Position numbers and translations under genes: made by a program. From the NCBI GenBank assembly GCA_019309945.1, contig JAFDFH010000043.1, positions 1 to 11,503 of the forward strand: DNA of 11,503 bases. Reading direction: 5' to 3'. Positions 1 through 7,238 of this stretch are shown in pieces (position 1 is the first letter of the stretch; each line of letters begins with the position of its first letter). The stretch is from Deltaproteobacteria bacterium. Lineage in GTDB: Bacteria; Desulfobacterota; Desulfobacteria; Desulfobacterales; JAFDFH01. Under the pieces are notes generated by a model. It searched no databases. It was given only the letters and a program-made list of their open reading frames with translations, and was not told the DNA's origin.

Positions 1-831
1 AATCGGTTAAGAATCGAATCCGTTCTTAAGGATCGAGACTATGATTTTGTGGCGGAAGCCCTGGTTACGCTTCCGGGGGCCACGATTATCGAAGCCTCGG
101 GTGAATTAAAGGAAGCCCCCAAGCCCGAAGCGCACGATTTCGCCGTTGCCGCCATAAGCAGGCTATCCGGATTGAAGATTGGGCCGGGTTTTATCCGTCG
201 AGCAAAAGACATATTGGGAATAGTTGAAGACCAAAATGTTATCATGGATACGTTGGTGGAAATCGCACGGGGTTATTTGCAGTTAAATGATATTGCCGGT
301 GTTCCGGTCCCGGAGGATCTCGACTTTTCGGATGCCAGAGCCATAAGGAATTTCGAACTGTCGATACGACCTGAATTTCTAAACATCTGCATCCCGTTTA
401 AAGAGGGGATCGAAGATACCTTTGAGGAACGGGGCGTCATGCTCCATTTGCGGCCCGATATTTACGGCCCCAGGCCCGGGCAGATTAATCGCTTTCGACG
501 GGACAAAGTGCTGGAAGCTCATATTTTTAAAGAGAGGATTTGGCTCTCCGAGTACCTGTTCGATGACAGTCACGAAATGATGCTTGAGATCTCCCTCGAC
601 AAAAAAACAAGGGAAATAATAGAAATTAACAGCACACCGTTCCGGGTGCCATACCACAATCTGTGCGAACTTCCTTTTATGAGAATCCACGAACTGGTGG
701 GTTCCCGATTGGGTCCGGATTTTCGTGAAATTGTCATCAAAAGCATAGGCGGTAGTATAGGCTGTGCACACCTTGTCGATTTATTGCTTGAGATAATCCG
801 TTATCTGGAAAACGTATATAACAATAAGTGA
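1..831 (+). CDS. DUF2889 domain protein, 5'-truncated by window edge, two DUF2889-like copies
   Basis: The frame is open from base 1, so the GTG at 49 is probably not the true start and the gene enters from the left; 276 codons are visible. Residues about 167-272 look like a canonical DUF2889 unit, with the typical late signature G-C-A-H-L-V-D-L-L (C255, H257) preceded by E-L-V-G-S-R-L-G-P-D-F. Residues about 3-95 repeat the same pattern: S-G-L-K-I-G-P-G-F matches the second copy's G-S-R-L-G-P-D-F, and a helical tail follows, but the C-x-H signature is absent. The protein therefore reads as an internal duplication with one degenerate copy. No signal peptide or membrane helix is seen in the visible part. 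DUF2889 has no established function that I know of. The gene lies 115 bp upstream of the B12-dependent mutase genes on the same strand, which suggests a related role. Confident of the family, not of any function. Confidence 0.8.
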   Translation, partial: NRLRIESVLKDRDYDFVAEALVTLPGATIIEASGELKEAPKPEAHDFAVAAISRLSGLKIGPGFIRRAKDILGIVEDQNVIMDTLVEIARGYLQLNDIAGVPVPEDLDFSDARAIRNFELSIRPEFLNICIPFKEGIEDTFEERGVMLHLRPDIYGPRPGQINRFRRDKVLEAHIFKERIWLSEYLFDDSHEMMLEISLDKKTREIIEINSTPFRVPYHNLCELPFMRIHELVGSRLGPDFREIVIKSIGGSIGCAHLVDLLLEIIRYLENVYNNK

Positions 832-946
832 ATAATTTTGCCGCCTGGATTATTGCGAATCTGGTTGTAAATACAATTTACTGTTTGAGCATAAAGAGAT
901 GGGTCAACCATCGGGCAGGCCTGGATGATGCCTGAAAGGAGGAGCT

Positions 947-2599
947 ATGGAACCAAAAAATAAAATTAATGACAAATTTTTTGAGCGCGCCAGCCGGCAC
1001 ATGACCTGGTGCAATATTCCGGTTAAATCCAAATACACACCTGAAGACGTTGCCCATCTGGATTACAAGGACGATATCGGGGAGCCCGGGGAATTTCCAT
1101 ATACCCGGGGAATTTTTCCGGAGATGTACCGGACCCGACTCTGGACCATGCGAAACCTGGTGGGTTTTGACTCTCCTAAACGGACAAACGAAAGAATGAA
1201 ACTGCAAATCTCAGAAGGAGCTACGGCACTCAATTTAATAGGTGATCTACCCGCCCAAACCGGTATAGACTCAGATCATCCTATTGCCGAAGGAGATGTG
1301 GGTTTAGAGGGAGTTCCATTGTGTTCCATCCGGGATTGGGATATCTGCATGGAGGGAATCGAGAGGGAGAACATCAGTATCAACTTTTCCAATTATATCT
1401 CACCGCTCCTGGCCGCCATGATCGCCTCGGCTGAAGAAAATGGGTGTGATCCCAAGAAACTGCGCGGAACTTTTCTTAATGACACCCTCGCCTTTCTCCT
1501 GACTAACTACTATCCTAAAATGATGGATCCTTTTGATATCGGTCACAGAATGACGGTTGATACGGTATTGTATTGCATGGAATATGCTCCCCGCATCTAT
1601 ACGTTGAGTACCGGACCCGAAGGCTTAAGGGAACATGGTGCCAGTGCCATGCAGGAAATCGCCTTTGACTTTTGTATTGCCCGGCACTGGTTCAAGGAAA
1701 TACTTAAAAAGGGCGGCGATAAGGTACATATTGACCAGATCGCCCCCAAAATGGGTTTTACCAGCAGGGTGGGTGTAGATATTTTTGAAGAAGCCTGTAA
1801 ATACCGGGCAGCTCGCAGAGTGTGGGCCAAAATGTTGAGGGATGATTTTAGCACTGAAAATCCCAAATCATGCACCTACAAGGTTTATGCCCTGACCATG
1901 GGAAGCCAACTGCAAGGTAAACAAATTCAGAATAATATAATCCGTGAGACGCTTCAGACGCTGGCGGCAGTGCTGGGAGGTGTCCAGGGTATCCACACCA
2001 TGGGATACGACGAGCCGGTTTGCCTGCCGACAGAGGAATCTAGTCGACTGGCTTTTCGAACCCAGCAGGTCATCTGTTATGAAAGCGGCGTAGTGAATGT
2101 GGCCGATCCGCTGGGAGGTTCCTATTATGCGGAATGGTTGACCGAAAAGCTGGAAAAAGAAATCACCGGCATCATGGATGAATACAAGGAAACAATCGCA
2201 AATAAAATCGTATCCGGTGAATTGTTCCAGGTACTGAGAAACGAAGCATACGCCTACCAAAAGGAAGTAGAAAAGGGCGAGCGGCCCATTGTCGGTGTCA
2301 ACTGTTTCACCGTATCCGATGAGGATGATCGCCAGCCTGAGATCCATCGGGCTGATACCGATGCCGTCGGTGAACACGTGCGAAATTTAAAGGATTTAAA
2401 ACGCACCCGTGATATAAACAAAACGGCCAAGAGCATTGAAAACCTGATCCGAACGACGGAAGATCGCGATGCAAACATATTCCCGGCCCTTCTGGAAGCC
2501 GCCCATGACCGGGCAACCACCGGGGAGATGATGGGAGCCATCCGCATGGGATACAATGCATCATATGATCCCTTTGGAATGATAGAATACCCGTTCTAA
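947..2599 (+). CDS. acyl-CoA mutase large subunit (methylmalonyl-CoA mutase family), divergent active site
   Basis: 550 aa, the usual size of a stand-alone large subunit (as in HcmA or IcmA) without the B12 domain. Family hallmarks are clear: Y-T-R-G at 52-55, R-L-W-T-M-R at 64-69, D-S-D-H-P at 108-112, Y-R-A-A-R-R-V-W-A-K at 286-295, A-A-V-L-G-G at 340-345, D-E-P and L-P-T-E-E at 355-364, and D-P-L-G-G-S-Y-Y at 387-394. This family catalyses adenosylcobalamin-dependent 1,2-carbon-skeleton rearrangement of acyl-CoA thioesters in the cytoplasm. Hand alignment to Propionibacterium methylmalonyl-CoA mutase as I remember it puts Leu71 at the Tyr89 position, Asn187 at Arg207 and Gly226 at the catalytic His244; a His (230) appears four residues later. 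Methylmalonyl-CoA is therefore an unlikely substrate, and a non-standard or lost activity is possible. The ATG follows AAGGAGGAG at 936-944. The partner small subunit starts 43 bp downstream. No MeaB-type chaperone gene is in the window. Confidence 0.88.
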   Translation: MEPKNKINDKFFERASRHMTWCNIPVKSKYTPEDVAHLDYKDDIGEPGEFPYTRGIFPEMYRTRLWTMRNLVGFDSPKRTNERMKLQISEGATALNLIGDLPAQTGIDSDHPIAEGDVGLEGVPLCSIRDWDICMEGIERENISINFSNYISPLLAAMIASAEENGCDPKKLRGTFLNDTLAFLLTNYYPKMMDPFDIGHRMTVDTVLYCMEYAPRIYTLSTGPEGLREHGASAMQEIAFDFCIARHWFKEILKKGGDKVHIDQIAPKMGFTSRVGVDIFEEACKYRAARRVWAKMLRDDFSTENPKSCTYKVYALTMGSQLQGKQIQNNIIRETLQTLAAVLGGVQGIHTMGYDEPVCLPTEESSRLAFRTQQVICYESGVVNVADPLGGSYYAEWLTEKLEKEITGIMDEYKETIANKIVSGELFQVLRNEAYAYQKEVEKGERPIVGVNCFTVSDEDDRQPEIHRADTDAVGEHVRNLKDLKRTRDINKTAKSIENLIRTTEDRDANIFPALLEAAHDRATTGEMMGAIRMGYNASYDPFGMIEYPF

Positions 2600-2627
2600 A
2601 AGCGGAAAATACGGCGAGCTTTTTACA

Positions 2628-2642
2628 AGGAGGAGGAGGAGG
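2628..2642 (+). promoter_or_regulatory. Shine-Dalgarno made of five tandem AGG repeats
   Basis: Five consecutive AGG triplets abut the ATG of the B12-binding subunit at 2643, giving several overlapping anti-SD matches. The copies at the left end have normal SD spacing. This fixes the start codon and predicts strong translation of the small subunit. Confidence 0.7.
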
Positions 2643-3053
2643 ATGGCAGGGAAAGAAAATCCAATTAAAATTTTACTGGCAAAATGCGGGATGGACGGAC
2701 ATGATCGGGGGATCGTCATGCTGTCCCAATGGTTCCGCAACGAGGGTATGGAGGTGGTCTATCTTGGTCCCTACCAGACTCCAAAATCCGTAGCCCGGGC
2801 CGCCCTTCAAGAAGACGTTGAGATGGTGGGGCTCAGCTTTTTATCAGGAGGTCATGTGCTCCATTCTACCAATACAGTAAAAAGCTTAAAAGAGATCGGT
2901 TTGGATATTCCCTTGCTGGTGGGCGGGATAATTCCCAAGGTGGATATTCCTCCGTTAAAAGAGGCCGGGGTAAACAGGGTCTTCCCGGCGGGAACGCCTG
3001 TCGAGGAAATCACTGATTATATTAAGGAGGCTGTAGAAGATCGAAGGGCATGA
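2643..3053 (+). CDS. acyl-CoA mutase small subunit, cobalamin-binding domain protein
   Basis: 136 aa, equal to a single B12-binding Rossmann-like domain as in HcmB or IcmB and in the C-terminus of methylmalonyl-CoA mutase. The base-off/His-on signature D-x-H-x-x-G is present as D18-G-H20-D-R-G23; His20 would be the lower axial cobalt ligand. The second signature S65-F-L67 followed by S-G-G-H, and the glycine pair in L-V-G-G (94-95), complete the nucleotide-tail pocket. The final F-P-A-G-T-P (114-119) corresponds to the usual F-G-P-G-T. It would dock onto the large subunit encoded just upstream to make the adenosylcobalamin mutase. All binding residues are intact, in contrast to the altered catalytic residues of its partner, so the pair is more likely an active enzyme with changed chemistry than a decaying one. 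The gene ends with TGA and no terminator-like hairpin follows. Confidence 0.92.
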   Translation: MAGKENPIKILLAKCGMDGHDRGIVMLSQWFRNEGMEVVYLGPYQTPKSVARAALQEDVEMVGLSFLSGGHVLHSTNTVKSLKEIGLDIPLLVGGIIPKVDIPPLKEAGVNRVFPAGTPVEEITDYIKEAVEDRRA

Positions 3054-3116
3054 GCAGAGCGTTTCCGAATTAATATTTCAATTTTACCTTTAATAAATTC
3101 GCAACCCGTTTAATCG

Positions 3117-3198
3117 GTTTCAGGTTTCGGGTGTCAGGTGTCGGATACCCGAAATTCTTTCCCTGAAATCTGAACACTGAAACCCGAAACCTTGAAAC
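3117..3198. repeat. long imperfect inverted repeat in the intergenic region (REP-like)
   Basis: Left arm 3117-3141 (starting GTTTCAGGTTTCGGGTGTC) and right arm 3174-3198 (ending GAAACCCGAAACCTTGAAAC) are near-complementary over about 25 bp with one mismatch and two single-base bulges, around a 32-bp loop. The arms are built of short GGTTTC/GGGTGTC-like units. This occupies much of the 260-bp gap between the mutase genes and the AAA+ gene, in which I found no coding sequence or convincing promoter. It resembles dispersed palindromic elements; copy number in the genome cannot be seen here. Confidence 0.7.
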
Positions 3199-3232
3199 AT
3201 TATCGCTCTCCCAATAAGGGGAAATAATGTTT
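3195..3232. repeat. perfect 9-bp inverted repeat upstream of the AAA+ operon
   Basis: AAACATTAT at 3195-3203 and its exact reverse complement ATAATGTTT at 3224-3232 are separated by 20 bp, about 80 bp before the ATG of the AAA+ gene. It overlaps the end of the larger inverted repeat by four bases. It could be a dimeric regulator site for the downstream operon, but AT-rich 9-mers arise by chance and no promoter was convincingly identified. Confidence 0.3.
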
Positions 3233-3313
3233 TATGTAATGGTATTTCGGAATCACCATACTAGATAGGTATAGCTGATTAAAAAATAACGAATTAAACA
3301 ATTAGGAGCTGCA

Positions 3314-4873
3314 ATGCGCACAAATCAGAAACCCCTTAAACAATTGGAAAAAGACTTTGATCTTGAAAGCTATCGCCCCTTATCCGTAGTTTGGCATCTG
3401 AGACATGCCATCCTTTCAAAACTCCGGGCAGGTGAAGATGTCCTACCTGATATCGACGGACGTGAGGAAACCAAATCCGATTTCATCCGCTCCATTTTAT
3501 CCGGTTGTCATCCATACCTTGTTTCTGAAGAAGGTACCGGAAAAACCCGTTTGGCACGGTCTTTGGCTCGATTACTACCGCCGGTGCCGGCGATCAAAGG
3601 ATGCCCCTACCATGATGACCCCAAGATGGAACGATTCCTTTTGTGCAGCCGTTGCCAGGAGCCGAAAAAGCCGGTTGAAAAATTCGGCATCGAATTCATT
3701 CCCGGTGAAGCCCGGTTTTCACGTATCCAGGGAAATGAATACACGAATGAGGCAAAACTTTTGGGATTAAAGGATATTCAAGCCATAGCAAACGGCGCCA
3801 GTCCCTCTGATCCGGAAGCTTTCATCGGAACCGGTGTATTTCGGGCAAATCGGGGTATTCTGATGATCGATGAACTTCCGGCAATACGAACAAAGGTCCA
3901 GGTCCTTCTTCATCCGCTGTTGGAGGAGAAAAAAGCGGTTTTAGAAGAGTACAACTGGGAACGATTCGTGGATCTGATACTTGTTTCAACCGGAAACCCG
4001 GGCGGATTCTCACATGTCAATGATATCCCCAGGCCGTTACTGGATCGGGTTGAACTAATATTTATGGAACTGCCGGAGGCCGAAATTGAAAAGGAAATCA
4101 TGCTTAAAGAGCGGTCACCTTTACAACCGGATGGATATTTCTCTGATAATAATGGTTTCGAACCAAACTGGGATCCGAATATCGACTTTGACTTGGTAGA
4201 ACGTAAAGCAATGATTCCCTGGTGGGTGGTTGAAGTTCTGAACCGTACGGTGAGATTCAGCCGTGAATGTCCTTCCCTTGAAAAAGCCTCCAATATCAGA
4301 GGAGGAACCAAAGCCTTTGAGCATACCCTGTCTTCCGTGGAAATGGCGGGAAGAAATGTGGCCAAACTAGAGGATGCTTATTTAGGGCTTCGGTTGGCCC
4401 TGAGAGGCCGAATCGCACTCCGGCCCGATTTTATCGATTTTGACAATCCGGAAAAAACGGCGAGGCGGGTCGATCAGGTTGTCGGGGATATGCTCAGGGA
4501 TGTTCTAAATCAAATATCCAGAGATATTTTTCAGGGAGTTGATTTGCGACGGGATCGCTTTGTCAAGGAACTTACAACCATATACGGGGCCGAAGCACAA
4601 TCCGATGCATCTACCGATTTCAGTCAATATCCTGAAGTGGGAAAAATCATCGGCCGGATGAAAGATGCCTGGGAAACAAAGTTGCCTCAGAAATATTGCA
4701 CCCCATATGAAAAGGATCTTTTTACACAGAAGAACTTGACCACGGGCCCCATCCAAAAAGAATACCTTGAATCAGCCGTCGATTTTCTTGCCGCTGTCGC
4801 TGCAATCAGGGGCTTCTTTCCAGCAGATACCCGACCCTCGGATGTGTTTATCCCTGAAAAAATTTCACTCTGA
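3314..4873 (+). CDS. AAA+ ATPase, MoxR / magnesium-chelatase I-subunit type, with Cys/His knuckle
   Basis: 519 aa. Walker A is S-E-E-G-T-G-K-T (71-78), lacking the usual first Gly but keeping G-K-T. Walker B is I-L-M-I-D-E (182-187), sensor 1 is S-T-G-N-P (225-229), the arginine-finger region is R-P-L-L-D-R (240-245), and N-I-R-G-G (327-331) resembles the ChlI sensor 2. Between Walker A and B, C97-x2-H100-x10-C111-x2-C114 forms a probable metal-binding knuckle. The C-terminal part (about 370-519) is predicted helical with no recognised domain. Proteins of this class are ATP-driven remodelling or metal-insertion chaperones, commonly paired with a VWA-domain partner; none is encoded here. The position upstream of an AOR, a ferredoxin and a radical SAM gene on the same strand suggests a role in maturing that enzyme (inference). 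The start is supported by AGGAG at 3304-3308. No promoter was convincingly identified. Confidence 0.88.
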   Translation: MRTNQKPLKQLEKDFDLESYRPLSVVWHLRHAILSKLRAGEDVLPDIDGREETKSDFIRSILSGCHPYLVSEEGTGKTRLARSLARLLPPVPAIKGCPYHDDPKMERFLLCSRCQEPKKPVEKFGIEFIPGEARFSRIQGNEYTNEAKLLGLKDIQAIANGASPSDPEAFIGTGVFRANRGILMIDELPAIRTKVQVLLHPLLEEKKAVLEEYNWERFVDLILVSTGNPGGFSHVNDIPRPLLDRVELIFMELPEAEIEKEIMLKERSPLQPDGYFSDNNGFEPNWDPNIDFDLVERKAMIPWWVVEVLNRTVRFSRECPSLEKASNIRGGTKAFEHTLSSVEMAGRNVAKLEDAYLGLRLALRGRIALRPDFIDFDNPEKTARRVDQVVGDMLRDVLNQISRDIFQGVDLRRDRFVKELTTIYGAEAQSDASTDFSQYPEVGKIIGRMKDAWETKLPQKYCTPYEKDLFTQKNLTTGPIQKEYLESAVDFLAAVAAIRGFFPADTRPSDVFIPEKISL

Positions 4874-4987
4874 GACAGACACATTCAGTTTAGAAATTCC
4901 TATGAGCGGGGCGCGGATGGCGCAGCGGGCCTTACGGAACATATTGAGAAGTTACCAATTATCTTCCTACAATGAGGAGGGGCAAAA

Positions 4988-6892
4988 ATGAATAAGCTTG
5001 GAGGATATGCCGGCAACATTTTATACGTCGATCTTGGGACCGGCCATGTTGCCAAAAAACCCATGGAAATGGATTTGATGAAAAATTTACTGGGTGGCTC
5101 CGGCATTAACGCGAAGCTGACCTATGAAACGGTGAAACCTTTTACCGATCCTTTGTCTCCGGGCAATTCTCTGGTGTTTGGTGCCGGTCCATTTGTGGGT
5201 ACCCTCATCCTTGGGGCAGGCAAGACATGTGCGTCAACCAAGATGCCGACTTCGGGTCAGATAGATACCTCGACTACCGGAAGTTTCGGGAAAATTAAAT
5301 TTGCCGGTTACGATCATCTGGTTATTACCGGCAGGTCTGATAAGCCTGTATACCTAAAGATAAATAATGATGAAGTGGGAATTATAGATGCTGCACATCT
5401 CTGGGGCAAAGATGTTTGGGATACGACCGACGATTTGTGGAATAACCTGGGCAAGGAATATTCCGTGATGACCATCGGGCCGGCTGGAGAAAATCTCGTG
5501 ATCGATGCAAGTATTATCGGCGATAAGTACGCGGGATTCTCCCGCGGCGGGCTAGGAGCGGTGATGGGTTCAAAAAATCTTAAGGCAATCGCAATAACCG
5601 GAACAAAAGACATCCACGTGGCCCAGGCGGATCAGTTTGAAAAACTCCTTAGCAACTTGCGCTCCGAATTTTTCAGCCAACGATTGCTCAAGGAGTGGCG
5701 GCAACTGGGAAGCCTGATTAGCCTCAAGCCGATGGCCCGGACCGGGTTGTATGCTTACAAGAATTATCAGGAAGCGGCCGATCCGGAAGAAATGATTTCG
5801 GCCTTTGACATAAATCATTTCCTGGAGATCAAAAGCGGAGATGTTGCCTGCATGGCCTGTCCGATCGGGTGCAAGCATTTTCTGAAGCTAAAGGAAGGCA
5901 AGCATGCCGGCCTGGCCCTAAGCATCGGCTGTGCAAATGCAGCCATGCAGACCTGGGGCAGCTATTGCGGTACTCTCGGTGAATGGGAAGAGATATTCAA
6001 AAGCGCTGAGCTTTGCAATCGTCTGGGAGTCGATTGGTATAATACTTCAAGTTTAGTGGCATGGTCAATTGAACTGTACCAGAGAGGAATCATTGACAAG
6101 CAGGTCACTGAAGGTCTTGAGCTTGACTGGGGCAATACCGTAGCGATTCAACAATTAATCCGGAAAATCGCCTATAGGCAGGGCTTTGGGGATACCTTAG
6201 CCCACGGTCTTTCAGCGGCCCCTGGAATTGTTGGAAAAGATTCTCAGGATTATGTAGTCCATATAGACGGACTAGCGCCTCCATTTGATCCAAGATCGAG
6301 AATCTCCACTGAATCTTTCAGCCAGTTCATCAATGTAAGAGGCGGTCACTCCTCAGCCGTGACCGTGACCATGATGCCCCGAGCGCCGGGACAAATGAAA
6401 CGTTTTGCCCAGAGGACCGGCCTTCCTCCTGCGGATGCGGTGGATCGGGTGCTTACGGGACCCGAGGAATTTAATCCCGGCCGCATTAGCAAATGGTTTG
6501 AGGATAACGTGAGTGTCTTGGATTCATTTGGACTGTGCCAGTTTCCGCCGTTCCAGCGGGTTAACCTCTCTTTCTGGGCAGAGATGTACACAGCCTTGAC
6601 AGGTATTGAAATAACCGTTGGCGAACTGCTAAAGGCAGGTGAGCGAGCCTGCAACTTGAGAAACGCTTTTAATCTAAGAGAGGGGGCCTCCCGAGAAACA
6701 AAATTTATGCCCAAAAGGTTTACATCCGAACGGCAAAAGTTTGGTGCTGAGTGGAGAGAACCTTTGCAGGAAGAATATCTAAACCAACTCATTGATGAAT
6801 ACCATGATGAAAGGGGCTGGAACCTAGACGGCACCATCCGGGAAGAAAAAATCAAAGAGCTGGGACTGGATGAATATATGGGGGACGTATAA
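4988..6892 (+). CDS. aldehyde:ferredoxin oxidoreductase (AOR) family tungsten enzyme
   Basis: 634 aa, a full-length AOR-superfamily protein. The N-terminus G-G-Y-A-G-N-I-L-Y-V-D-L and L-L-G-G-S-G begin the pterin-binding domain, and S-R-G-G-L-G-A-V-M-G-S-K (185-196) is a strong family signature. The [4Fe-4S] ligands are C288-x2-C291-x3-C295 plus C517 in D-S-F-G-L-C, the loop that also sits at the bis-pterin cofactor. The C-terminus R-G-W-N-L-D-G-T followed by E-L-G-L is typical of the family, including the benzoyl-CoA reductase subunit BamB, which it partly resembles. Such enzymes interconvert carboxylate and aldehyde, or do related low-potential two-electron chemistry, with ferredoxin in the cytoplasm. 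The substrate cannot be read from the sequence, and BamB-type ring reduction is not excluded. The start follows GAGGAGGGG at 4974-4982. The ferredoxin gene starts 2 bp after the stop, so the two are surely co-transcribed. Confidence 0.93.
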   Translation: MNKLGGYAGNILYVDLGTGHVAKKPMEMDLMKNLLGGSGINAKLTYETVKPFTDPLSPGNSLVFGAGPFVGTLILGAGKTCASTKMPTSGQIDTSTTGSFGKIKFAGYDHLVITGRSDKPVYLKINNDEVGIIDAAHLWGKDVWDTTDDLWNNLGKEYSVMTIGPAGENLVIDASIIGDKYAGFSRGGLGAVMGSKNLKAIAITGTKDIHVAQADQFEKLLSNLRSEFFSQRLLKEWRQLGSLISLKPMARTGLYAYKNYQEAADPEEMISAFDINHFLEIKSGDVACMACPIGCKHFLKLKEGKHAGLALSIGCANAAMQTWGSYCGTLGEWEEIFKSAELCNRLGVDWYNTSSLVAWSIELYQRGIIDKQVTEGLELDWGNTVAIQQLIRKIAYRQGFGDTLAHGLSAAPGIVGKDSQDYVVHIDGLAPPFDPRSRISTESFSQFINVRGGHSSAVTVTMMPRAPGQMKRFAQRTGLPPADAVDRVLTGPEEFNPGRISKWFEDNVSVLDSFGLCQFPPFQRVNLSFWAEMYTALTGIEITVGELLKAGERACNLRNAFNLREGASRETKFMPKRFTSERQKFGAEWREPLQEEYLNQLIDEYHDERGWNLDGTIREEKIKELGLDEYMGDV

Positions 6893-6894
6893 CA

Positions 6895-7128
6895 ATGACT
6901 AGGCAGACAAAAATTATTGCTGAAGAAAATTGTTCGGGATGTTTATCGTGTACCCTGGCATGCTCTTTCTTCAATACCCCTGAAAAGGTGTTTAACCCGT
7001 CACGGGCACATGTTTATATCGAGCGCAAAGAAGGACAAAACACGTTCGAAGTAAATTTTAAAGAGGATTGCATCGATTGCGGGACCTGTGCGGAGTATTG
7101 CCATTATGGTGTGATCAGCGTAGAGTAG
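6895..7128 (+). CDS. 2[4Fe-4S] ferredoxin, AOR electron-transfer partner
   Basis: 77 aa with two complete cluster motifs: C13-x2-C16-x2-C19-x3-C23 and C59-x2-C62-x2-C65-x3-C69. The 35-residue segment between them is longer than in clostridial ferredoxins, resembling the small iron-sulfur subunits of multi-subunit oxidoreductases. Such a protein passes low-potential electrons; only 2 bp separate it from the upstream AOR gene, so it is very likely that enzyme's dedicated donor/acceptor or a bound small subunit. The second cluster is followed by H-Y-G instead of the common C-P-x-G; the Pro after the last Cys is missing, which may shift its potential (inference). The start lies 9-10 bases after a G-rich run inside the AOR stop region. 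Confidence 0.92.
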   Translation: MTRQTKIIAEENCSGCLSCTLACSFFNTPEKVFNPSRAHVYIERKEGQNTFEVNFKEDCIDCGTCAEYCHYGVISVE

Positions 7129-7189
7129 CAGCTCAGGGCAATTGAATATTTTCGATTGAATAGTCAGGGATTGGGATTTCAACTTCGCT

Positions 7190-7210
7190 CCAACCGGCTT
7201 TCCGGCTTGG
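7190..7210 (+). promoter_or_regulatory. hairpin between ferredoxin and radical SAM genes
   Basis: CCAACCGG at 7190-7197 pairs with CCGG(C)TTGG at 7202-7210 around a 4-base CTTT loop, an 8-bp stem with one bulged C. It lies 28 bp before the radical SAM ATG in a 110-bp gap. No T-run follows, so it is not a standard rho-independent terminator. It could lower expression of the downstream gene or protect a processed end. Function unknown. Confidence 0.4.
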
Positions 7211-7238
7211 GTAATATTGCTTTGAAAGGACATATCAG

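Noticed and set aside
49..831. GTG at 49 as the start of the DUF2889 gene
   Set aside because: The frame is open to base 1, and upstream codons continue the first DUF2889-like copy; the gene more likely starts outside the window.
832..946. Possible promoter and small hairpin (CAGGC 916-920 with GCCTG 930-934) before the mutase gene
   Set aside because: The TACAAT-like box has no properly spaced -35 element, and the 5-bp stem is within chance expectation. The three left-hand genes can be one transcript.
1868..2564. Several minus-strand ORFs up to 169 codons opposite the mutase large subunit
   Set aside because: The + strand frame carries an unbroken conserved mutase; the antisense translations have no recognisable features.
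4902..4991. 29-codon ORF whose TGA overlaps the ATG of the AOR gene (ATGA)
   Set aside because: The overlap suggests translational coupling, but there is no Shine-Dalgarno before 4902, the peptide resembles nothing I know, and the same frame runs back into the AAA+ gene as a shadow. Not enough to call a gene.
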